Made by a program: the position numbers and the translations under genes
The notes under the pieces: generated by a model
Told to the model about the DNA's origin: nothing
What the model saw: the letters and a program-made list of their open reading frames with translations, nothing else
The model's database searches: none
From: Oscillospiraceae bacterium
GTDB lineage: Bacteria; Bacillota; Clostridia; Oscillospirales; Acutalibacteraceae
Assembly: GCA_015065805.1 (NCBI GenBank)
Contig: SVPN01000019.1
Location: forward strand, 1-36,816
Length of the DNA: 36,816 nucleotides
Direction of reading: 5' to 3'
Shown: piece after piece, positions 30,373-36,816 of the stretch
Position numbering within the stretch: the stretch's first letter is position 1
Layout of the letters: the number at the start of each line of letters is the position of its first letter

Positions 30373-32691
30373 ATGAAGCATTTTTGGAAAAGCGTGATTT
30401 CGTGTCTGCTTTGCGCGGCAATGCTGATGGTGCCCGTTTCGGGTGCCGAGACAACAACGGCATCCGCGGAAAATGCACCGATGCTGGCGTATGTCCCGCT
30501 GGATAACCGTCCGGTTGTGTATCAGCGTGTGCAGATGGCGGCAGGTGCATCGGGCTTTGATATCCGCGTGCCCGATGAAGAGCTGTTTATGACCAAGCTG
30601 GACGGCCAGGGCGGCACGGGCATCAATGGATCCCAGCACGGTGACGGCGCGGCCATTATGGACTGGCTGGAGGAAATGGAGAACAGCGGCTGTGACACTT
30701 ACATCATCCACCTGGATCAGATGTTCTCGGGTGGTCTTGTCGGCTCGCGTCACCCTGACTCCGAAACGGTGACTCAGGAAGAGCTTGATATTATGGATCG
30801 TCTGCTGGCGATCTCCAACGATCCCTCCAACAAGGTGTACTACATTGATATCGTGATGCGCCTTGCCTCTACGGGCAGCTACAAGGGCTACGAGTCGGCG
30901 CAATACAGCGCTCTGCGTGAATGGGGCGCGCTCGACCGTCTGGTGATGGACACCAAGCCGTTTTTCACGACCGATTATAACACCTCGGTCGCTCAGCTTG
31001 ATGCGATCGCGTCGAATTACCGCAAGGGTGCTAACGGCAGTACTCTTGCTTATAACACCTCGGCGTTGACGGAAGCAAACGTCAAAGAGTATCTGGCGTT
31101 CCGTAAGCGTAAGATGACGCTGATGAACCTGATGATTCAGTATATGAATCCTGGCACGACCTATCTCGTCGGTGTAGACGATTCGAGCCCGAATAAGAAC
31201 ATTCAGTGGAACGAGCTGATGTTCTTGGATGCTCGTGCGGATGTGATGGGACTCGACTATGTCCGTATGTCCGACACCGACTCCATCGGCTTGATGGCGG
31301 TGGCACGTTGCATCAACGACCGCTTCGGCGTGCGCCCGAAGGTGCAGGTGCGGTATTACGGTAACAAGGCGGACGCGACCGACGATTACGGCAACGACAC
31401 ATTGCGCAAGAATGTCGATACGCACATCGAATGCCTGAACGCGATCTCGGTGTCGTCGGGTGCGGATGTTGAGGTGCTCGTGCTGACTCAGCCTGACAGT
31501 TCCTACACGGATCAGAGCTACAAGGATAACATCGATGCGCTGATCAGCAAAGCCAACAGCAATATTCAGAGCCATATCCCGACCATTGTGATTGAGGTTT
31601 CCGAGCAATACATTGATGCGTGGGGCAACGGCAGTAAAAACCTGCAGGATGAGCTGCTCAACAAGGTGGAGATCGGTCGCCTGATGGGGTACAGTAACTG
31701 GAACACCGTCGGCAACTCGATCGGTATCGCGCTGGGTATGGGTGTGGCACGCTACACCTACCTCGATTATGCGGAATCTATTACGGAGCAGTCGCACATC
31801 TGGCAGCTGCAGAGCCTTGCCTATGCATTTGTCAAGGATATTTCCTACAATGCCCGTAACAAGATCAACTACTGGCATCATTATGCTGCGAATTCGTTCC
31901 ATGTTTGGCTGATCAATACGCAGGGCTGGTATGACAACAACTTCTTCCTTGATAAAACGGCAGGCACCGTCAACAATATGGATAGCTATGACGGCAGATC
32001 CGACGGCGATGTCACCGCGGGACGCGCATTTGTCAACAAGGCACTTGAGGCGTTTATGCGCGGCAAGGCGTCGAACTATGTCGGAAGCGGTTATACTGCG
32101 CCGACCGCAACGGCGGATTACATCGTCAACAAACTGCTTGACGATCAGATGTACACCAACTTCAACCGCACGGTACAGACGGCGGACATTGATTCGATCA
32201 CACTGAGCAATTTCTACTTCCCGTGGGACCGTCATTTTGAGATCTATTTTGATGTAGACGCGACTGTGGGTGAGGAGCACACGTATTATTCCAATCAAAA
32301 GAATTGGACAGACGCCGACGGCGGTAAAGAAAATGTGCTGTGGCGTGTGCCCGTTGCACAGACGGCACAGACCTTTATGTCCCACGCGACTCAGCAGTAC
32401 GGCACGGTGACGCTGACTGATCCGAACGGCAACACTCCCGACGGAGCGGCACTTGTCGGCACGGGCTATAAGGTCGTGATCAGCGGTGTCACGTATGTGG
32501 CGATCGTTAAGGCGGATATCGACGGCGATGCGAAGATCAACTCCCGCGATGTGCGTGAGGTGATGAAGCATATCCTCGGTCAGACCGAGCTTAGCACCGC
32601 CGAGCAGGCGGCGGCAAATGTGCACACGGACAATGCACAGATCAACAGCTCCGATGCCCGTCAGATCCTCCAGCTGGTTCTCAGACAATAA
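30373..32691 (+). CDS. Secreted DUF4127 protein with C-terminal type I dockerin (paralogue 2)
   Basis: A 772-residue paralogue of the preceding gene, with matching blocks throughout: LAYVPLDNRPVV, IIHLDQMFSGGLVGSR, YIDIVMRLASTGSYKGYE, LVGVDDSSP, LMGYSNWNTVGNSIG and FPWDRHFEIYFD. The first motif has Asn where paralogue 1 has Asp (PLDN against PLDD). It has a signal peptide with possible cleavage near SGA or ASA. The dockerin at about 715-772 has one good calcium loop (DIDGDAKINSRDVR); the second (HTDNAQINSSDAR) has lost the first acidic ligand. ATG 30373 follows AAGGAG. Each copy has its own promoter and terminator. Function unknown. Confidence 0.92.
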   Translation: MKHFWKSVISCLLCAAMLMVPVSGAETTTASAENAPMLAYVPLDNRPVVYQRVQMAAGASGFDIRVPDEELFMTKLDGQGGTGINGSQHGDGAAIMDWLEEMENSGCDTYIIHLDQMFSGGLVGSRHPDSETVTQEELDIMDRLLAISNDPSNKVYYIDIVMRLASTGSYKGYESAQYSALREWGALDRLVMDTKPFFTTDYNTSVAQLDAIASNYRKGANGSTLAYNTSALTEANVKEYLAFRKRKMTLMNLMIQYMNPGTTYLVGVDDSSPNKNIQWNELMFLDARADVMGLDYVRMSDTDSIGLMAVARCINDRFGVRPKVQVRYYGNKADATDDYGNDTLRKNVDTHIECLNAISVSSGADVEVLVLTQPDSSYTDQSYKDNIDALISKANSNIQSHIPTIVIEVSEQYIDAWGNGSKNLQDELLNKVEIGRLMGYSNWNTVGNSIGIALGMGVARYTYLDYAESITEQSHIWQLQSLAYAFVKDISYNARNKINYWHHYAANSFHVWLINTQGWYDNNFFLDKTAGTVNNMDSYDGRSDGDVTAGRAFVNKALEAFMRGKASNYVGSGYTAPTATADYIVNKLLDDQMYTNFNRTVQTADIDSITLSNFYFPWDRHFEIYFDVDATVGEEHTYYSNQKNWTDADGGKENVLWRVPVAQTAQTFMSHATQQYGTVTLTDPNGNTPDGAALVGTGYKVVISGVTYVAIVKADIDGDAKINSRDVREVMKHILGQTELSTAEQAAANVHTDNAQINSSDARQILQLVLRQ

Positions 32692-32695
32692 TCGG

Positions 32696-32736
32696 AAAAG
32701 AGACAGTTTGCCTTTGGCAAATTGTCTCTTTTTTAT
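32696..32736 (+). terminator. Terminator of the second DUF4127 gene
   Basis: Stem of 17 bp from AAAAGAGACAGTTTGCC (32696-32712) and GGCAAATTGTCTCTTTT (32716-32732), one G-U pair, triloop, then T-run. Confidence 0.93.
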
Positions 32737-32746
32737 TGGTGCAAGG

Positions 32747-32775
32747 TTGACAAATATACGGCGGTAGGGTAAAAT
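32747..32775 (+). promoter_or_regulatory. Promoter of the PrsW-family gene
   Basis: TTGACA (32747-32752), 17 bases, TAAAAT (32770-32775). Short leader to the ATG at 32812. Confidence 0.85.
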
Positions 32776-32811
32776 TGATAATAGATTTTTTGTTGAAATG
32801 AGGAGAAAGCA

Positions 32812-33768
32812 ATGGGCCTTGCCACGTCGCTTGTCGAAAATGAGTTGGCGTCAAATTCCTGGGTGCTGACCGCACTTGCACTGTTGCCCGCCATCATTCT
32901 GTGTGTGTATGTCTTCAAAAAGGATCGTGTCGAAAAAGAACCGCTCGGTCTGTTGCTCGGCTTGCTGGCGCTTGGTGCGTTATCGTGCTTTCCTGCCGGC
33001 ATAGTCGAGGGGATCGTCGGTGATCTGATCGATGCGGTTTTTGCGCCGTTCGGACAGGCGGTTACGGAAAACGGGCAGGAATATGTGGTGTTTTCGTCCC
33101 TGTTCTACCATCTCTATCAGGGCACCTCGGCATTTATCGGCGTGGCACTGATCGAAGAGCTGGGCAAATGGCTGGTGCTGATTCTGCTCACCCGCAAAAG
33201 CAAGCATTTCAATTCGCTGTTTGACGGCGTGATCTACGCGGTGTTTGCGTCGCTTGGCTTTGCGGCGCTGGAGAACGTGATGTACGCGTTTCAATACGGA
33301 CTTGGTACCGTTTTGATGCGTGCGGTCACATCCATTCCCGGACATATGTTTTTCGGCGTCTTTATGGGCGTATATTACAGCATCTGGAAGGTATCGACCT
33401 GCGCCTATGAGGGCGAAAAGCAGCTTGCGGCAAAAGGAACGATCAGGATCTCCCGCCCGATCAATCCCAACGGCGGCAAGTGGATGAGTCTGCTGATCCC
33501 GGTGCTGGTGCACGGCTTTTACGATTATTGCCTGTTTGTGGGCAGCACGGTTCTGGTCATTATTTTCTATATTTTCCTCATTGCGATGTACTTTGTATGC
33601 TTTAACCGCATCCGTCATTTCTCGAAAGCGGATCACGGCATTGAAAATTATGCCGCCGCACTGGTGCTTGCCAAGTATCAGATGCAGGCAAATGGGAAGA
33701 GTATCAGCGATGAGGATCAGGTGGATGCGATCTCCACCATCATTGATAACACGGCAAATACAAACTGA
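32812..33768 (+). CDS. PrsW-family intramembrane metalloprotease
   Basis: A 318-residue polytopic membrane protein with about seven to eight predicted helices. The PrsW/CPBP-like active-site residues are visible: E115-E116 in LIEELGK, the FDGVIYAVFASLGFAALEN helix, H178 in PGHMFFGVFMG and H234 in VLVHGFYDY. PrsW in Bacillus starts site-1 cleavage of the anti-sigma factor RsiW; whether this copy acts on the RsgI-like protein at 19922 is speculation. AGGAG precedes the ATG at 32812. The DUF1846 gene follows after 12 bases, likely in the same transcript. Confidence 0.9.
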   Translation: MGLATSLVENELASNSWVLTALALLPAIILCVYVFKKDRVEKEPLGLLLGLLALGALSCFPAGIVEGIVGDLIDAVFAPFGQAVTENGQEYVVFSSLFYHLYQGTSAFIGVALIEELGKWLVLILLTRKSKHFNSLFDGVIYAVFASLGFAALENVMYAFQYGLGTVLMRAVTSIPGHMFFGVFMGVYYSIWKVSTCAYEGEKQLAAKGTIRISRPINPNGGKWMSLLIPVLVHGFYDYCLFVGSTVLVIIFYIFLIAMYFVCFNRIRHFSKADHGIENYAAALVLAKYQMQANGKSISDEDQVDAISTIIDNTANTN

Positions 33769-33780
33769 AGAGGCGGTTTT

Positions 33781-35265
33781 ATGAAATCCATCGGCTTTGA
33801 CAATCAACAATATCTGCAGATGCAGTCGGAGCAGATCCGTCAGCGCATCGCGCAATTCGGCGGCAAGCTCTATCTGGAGTTCGGCGGCAAGCTGTTTGAT
33901 GATTTTCACGCGTCGCGCGTGTTGCCCGGATTTGCACCCGACAGCAAGGTGCGGATGCTTCAACAGCTCAAGGATGAGGTAGAGATGGTCATCACCATCA
34001 ATGCCGCTGACATTGAAGCCAATAAGATCCGCGGGGATTACGGCATCACCTACGACGAGGATGTTCTGCGCCTGATCGATACGTTCCGTGAACTCGGTCT
34101 GTATGTCGGCAGTGTGGTGCTGACGCGTTATACGGGACAAGCCTCGGCAAACGCCTTTTTAAAGCGTCTGAACGCCTTGGGGATCCGTTGCTACCGCCAT
34201 TATCCCATTGCGGGCTATCCGCATAATGTTATGCATATCGTCAGCAATGAAGGCCTCGGTCAGAACGAATATATTGAGACCTCGCGCTCGCTGATCGTTG
34301 TCACGGCGCCCGGCCCCGGAAGCGGCAAGATGGCAACCTGCCTGTCACAGCTGTATCACGATCACAAGCGCGGCATCACAGCGGGCTATGCCAAATTTGA
34401 AACCTTCCCGATCTGGAATCTGCCCTTGAAGCATCCCGTTAACCTGGCGTACGAGGCGGCAACGGCGGATCTCAACGATGTCAATATGATCGATCCGTTC
34501 CACCTGGAGGCGTACGGCGAAACGGCGGTCAACTACAACCGCGATGTGGAGATCTTCCCGGTGCTTAACGCCATTTTTGAACGTATTCAGGGAGAATCGC
34601 CGTATAAATCTCCGACCGATATGGGCGTGAATATGGCGGGCAACTGCATTGTGGATGATGAGGTGTGCTGTCACGCATCCCGTATGGAGATCCTGCGTCG
34701 CTACTATACGGCGGGGGTGAAGCGTCTGCGCGGCGTGGCGGAGGATGCCGAACTTCCGAAGCTGGAGCTGCTGATGAAGCAGGCAAATGTCACGCCGGAT
34801 ATTTTCCCCGCGGTTTCGGCGGCTCTGCTCAAGGCGGAAACCACCGGTGCACCCGCCGGTGCGATGGTGCTTCCTGATGGCCGTGTGATCACGGGCCGCA
34901 CATCCGATACCCTCGGTGCGGCATCGGCACTGCTTCTCAACGCACTTAAGGCATTAGCGGGGATCGATGACCGCTTCCATCTGATTTCGGCGCAGGTGCT
35001 TGAACCCATCTGTGACCTGAAGACCCGTTATCTGCTTCACAAAAACCCGCGTCTGCATACCGATGAGGTGCTGATGGCGCTTACGATGTCTGCGCTGACC
35101 AATCCGCTTGCCTTGCAGGCAAAGGAGCAGCTTCCGAATCTGAAAGGGAGCGATGCGCACTTCACCGTTATTCTCAGCGAAGAGGATGAGATGCTTCTGC
35201 GTCGTTTGGGGATCAATGTCAGCTGTGAACCCCAGTACGAAACCAAGAGACTGTATCACAAATAA
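33781..35265 (+). CDS. DUF1846 domain protein
   Basis: A 494-residue soluble protein of the DUF1846 family, widespread in Firmicutes and of unknown activity. It begins MKSIGFDNQQYLQMQSEQI and has the family segments LYLEFGGKLFDDFHASRVLP, VITINAADIEANKIRGDYGI and a phosphate-loop-like VVTAPGPGSGKMATCLSQL at about residues 175-195, then GYAKFETFPIWNLPLKHPV. The loop suggests nucleotide binding. AGAGGCGG precedes the ATG, and the gene follows the PrsW gene by 12 bases. Its length is typical of the family. Confidence 0.92.
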   Translation: MKSIGFDNQQYLQMQSEQIRQRIAQFGGKLYLEFGGKLFDDFHASRVLPGFAPDSKVRMLQQLKDEVEMVITINAADIEANKIRGDYGITYDEDVLRLIDTFRELGLYVGSVVLTRYTGQASANAFLKRLNALGIRCYRHYPIAGYPHNVMHIVSNEGLGQNEYIETSRSLIVVTAPGPGSGKMATCLSQLYHDHKRGITAGYAKFETFPIWNLPLKHPVNLAYEAATADLNDVNMIDPFHLEAYGETAVNYNRDVEIFPVLNAIFERIQGESPYKSPTDMGVNMAGNCIVDDEVCCHASRMEILRRYYTAGVKRLRGVAEDAELPKLELLMKQANVTPDIFPAVSAALLKAETTGAPAGAMVLPDGRVITGRTSDTLGAASALLLNALKALAGIDDRFHLISAQVLEPICDLKTRYLLHKNPRLHTDEVLMALTMSALTNPLALQAKEQLPNLKGSDAHFTVILSEEDEMLLRRLGINVSCEPQYETKRLYHK

Positions 35266-35267
35266 AA

Positions 35268-35299
35268 AAGCGGCTGTCGCGTGAAGGCGACAGCCGCTT
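35268..35299. terminator. Bidirectional terminator between DUF1846 and ADP-ribosylglycohydrolase genes
   Basis: AAGCGGCTGTCGC (35268-35280) / GCGACAGCCGCTT (35287-35299), perfect 13-bp stem with 6-base loop. The T-run is best on the minus strand (CTTTTTTATT). Confidence 0.88.
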
Positions 35300-35308
35300 A
35301 TTGCGGTT

Positions 35309-36667
35309 TTACGGAAGATGATGCATCGTCTTTTCGGCAAGATCGCGGATCTTGGCGGAGGGAATGCCGTAAAGAGTGGTGCGAAGCGTATCATGGAAGG
35401 GTTCGCGCCACACGTCATCAATACAGCCCGATCCCGAGCGCATACCGAGGATCGAGCCGACGGTAGCACCGTTGCAGTCCGTGTCAAAGCCGTTTTCAAC
35501 GGCAATGCAGATGGAACGGCCGTAATCGCCGTTGCCGTACAAAAGCGAGGCAACCACGATCATTGCGTTGGTGACGGTGTGTGCCCAGTAGTGTCCGTAA
35601 TGCTCATTATACTGTGCACGGAAGTTGACGAACCAGTCGTGCTCACTCATACCGCCGCGGTAATCCGCAAGCACCTTCTGGATGCTTTCGTACAAACGGG
35701 AGCTGCACGGGATCTGCGCCAGTCCCGCCTCGATGATATCCTCAATGTTGTCGTTGACCGCGGCAACCGCCAGCATCGCCGCCACAAACATCGCACCGTA
35801 AATACCGTTTTTGATGTGGGAGACGGAGGCGTCGCGGTAGGCCATCTCCGCCGCTGTTTCGGGATCACCGGGGTTGATGTAGCCGTAGTAATCGGCGCGG
35901 ATCTGCGCTCCGATCCATTCGCGGTACGGATTCTTATAATACGCCGATTCGGGGGGCAAAAGCCCCTTCATATAGTTGCAGTAGGCAACGCGCTCGGCGG
36001 TGCAATAGGATGTGCGACGCTGTGCGTACGGCCACGCCTGAAGAACATCCAGCGGTGTAAAATCGCGTCCGCACGTTTCGATAAGCTGTTGCGACATAAC
36101 CGTATAGTTGGTGTCATCGTCGGGCGGCATACTGTCGCTCTGATCGACATACGGGCGTTCAGAGAACGGGAAACCGTACTTGGCACGGATATCCTGCGTG
36201 ATATCGCTGAAACGGATATAGCGGTTCAGCGGGAAGTTGTGGGTGTCGATAAGAAACGGATGGAGCTCGGAGGTGCGGATACCCTCAATGGATTTGCCAA
36301 GCATACAGCCGCAAATGCGTCCCAGCCAGGCACCGTAGATCTTGTCTTGCAACACATCGCGTTCAGGCACAGGGGTGGCGGTAAAGGCGAACGGCTTGCG
36401 CAGAACGCGGATCACCTCAAGCTCCGAAGGCTCATTATAGGGATAACCGTCCACGGTGGGTGCGTTTTTGACAATATCAAACAACACATCGCCTAACTTT
36501 TGCTTGATCTCATTTTGCGGCAGACGGTAGGTGAAGTCAAACAGCTCCTTGAAGGCTTCCACATCAAGTCCTTCCTCGATGCACTGCAAATACTCCGTTT
36601 CGGCGCCGGAGCCGTAAAACTCCCATTCGGGGATATGATTGTGATGCGGGTGGAACGAATAACTCAT
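35309..36667 (-). CDS. ADP-ribosylglycohydrolase-family protein
   Basis: A 452-residue protein of the DraG/ADP-ribosyl-hydrolase fold. Features include DKIYGAWLGRICGCMLGKSIEG near the domain start, the metal-ligand region PPDDDTNYTV, and the second metal site GFDTDCNGATVGSILGM, in which DTDCNGAT is the family signature. The first 110 residues are an extra N-terminal segment. Family members remove ADP-ribose from proteins or nucleic acids, but many have other substrates, so the function remains open. The start at 36667 is set by AAAGGAGG ten bases upstream; the longer frame to 36742 would run into the structured element. No ADP-ribosyltransferase is seen nearby. Confidence 0.92.
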   Translation of the reverse strand: MSYSFHPHHNHIPEWEFYGSGAETEYLQCIEEGLDVEAFKELFDFTYRLPQNEIKQKLGDVLFDIVKNAPTVDGYPYNEPSELEVIRVLRKPFAFTATPVPERDVLQDKIYGAWLGRICGCMLGKSIEGIRTSELHPFLIDTHNFPLNRYIRFSDITQDIRAKYGFPFSERPYVDQSDSMPPDDDTNYTVMSQQLIETCGRDFTPLDVLQAWPYAQRRTSYCTAERVAYCNYMKGLLPPESAYYKNPYREWIGAQIRADYYGYINPGDPETAAEMAYRDASVSHIKNGIYGAMFVAAMLAVAAVNDNIEDIIEAGLAQIPCSSRLYESIQKVLADYRGGMSEHDWFVNFRAQYNEHYGHYWAHTVTNAMIVVASLLYGNGDYGRSICIAVENGFDTDCNGATVGSILGMRSGSGCIDDVWREPFHDTLRTTLYGIPSAKIRDLAEKTMHHLP

Positions 36668-36716
36668 AATGAATCGACCTCCTTTAGGCAAAGGCAAACA
36701 AATCCGAACCTGATGG

Positions 36717-36812
36717 TAAGGGGCGGATTTTCGCCTCTGCATTGTTAAAATACTCGCAAACCCGACAGGGTTTGCTCCGTTTTGTGCCTCGCACAGACAA
36801 AAATCCGCTCCC
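36717..36812 (-). ncRNA. Candidate three-way-junction RNA or palindromic element upstream of the ADP-ribosylglycohydrolase gene
   Basis: Read on the minus strand, a closing stem of GGG-(A)-GCGGATTTTTG (36799-36812 region) with CGAAAATCCGC-CCC (36718-36733 region) encloses two hairpins: TGTGC/GCACA (36783-36795) and GCAAACCC/GGGTTTGC with a 4-base loop (36756-36775). The result is a compact junction of about 95 bases ending some 50 bases before the start codon. It may be a structured leader RNA, a small RNA or a mobile palindromic repeat; it touches the window edge so its extent is unknown. Confidence 0.5.
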
Positions 36813-36816
36813 TTTC

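Noticed and set aside
30295..32688. Very long minus-strand open frame opposite the second DUF4127 gene (about 797 codons)
   Set aside because: The plus strand has a promoter, ribosome site, signal peptide, family motifs and terminator. The antisense frame is open because of codon bias and shows no family features.

Overview
The window looks like a chromosomal segment of a Gram-positive, moderately GC-rich member of the Clostridia, most likely an Oscillospiraceae/Ruminococcaceae-type gut or rumen bacterium. The reasons are a Spo0A response regulator, a tyrosine T-box leader on tyrS, a YozG/DUF2975 pair, an RsgI-like anti-sigma factor, three secreted proteins with type I dockerins, strong AGGAGG ribosome sites and textbook sigma-A promoters (several TTGACA-17-TATAAT). 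No tRNA, rRNA, CRISPR array, phage module or intact insertion sequence was seen.

Layout. 1-2000: purC (minus) and spo0A (plus) diverge from a regulatory region with a perfect 0A box and two palindromic operators. 2010-5270: a minus-strand operon of a zinc-ribbon membrane protein with a repeat tail, a small conserved protein and a nuclease lipoprotein. 5299-7797: a GH13 alpha-amylase-family enzyme and a metallophosphoesterase. 7909-10280: a ceramidase-like protein and an AAC(3)-family acetyltransferase, separated by a compound palindromic repeat. 10354-12803: the most unusual part, two tandem promoter / leader-peptide / terminator cassettes. The first precedes a small XRE regulator broken by an in-frame stop, the second an ABC-class ATPase. 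In both, the leader ORF carries a copy of the 3' arm of the downstream terminator, as expected for translation-controlled attenuation. 12868-14237: a DUF2975 / YozG-like regulator / small membrane protein operon with an unusual inverted repeat across its promoter. 14247-18112: a two-subunit aconitase X dehydratase with an Old Yellow Enzyme/2-enoate-reductase-like flavoprotein, behind a promoter with a perfect palindrome. 18125-19285: a YbaK-type deacylase and a small membrane protein. 19354-23639: ECF sigma factor, RsgI/PepSY anti-sigma factor and a secreted CotH-kinase/dockerin protein. 23927-25753: a low-molecular-weight phosphatase and a MATE exporter. 25794-27795: tyrS and a DUF1836 gene behind a T-box. 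27814-32736: two paralogous secreted DUF4127 proteins with C-terminal dockerins. 32747-35299: a PrsW-type membrane protease and a DUF1846 protein. 35309-36816: an ADP-ribosylglycohydrolase-family protein preceded by a compact three-way-junction element at the window edge.

Themes. (i) Surface assembly: three dockerin proteins, none an obvious glycosidase, with a sigma/anti-sigma pair immediately upstream of one. (ii) Translation-stress sensing: the tandem attenuators at 10354-11000. (iii) A possible two-step dehydration/reduction of an unknown hydroxy acid by aconitase X plus the enoate-reductase-like flavoprotein. Functions are inferred from recognisable motifs; no database search was possible.
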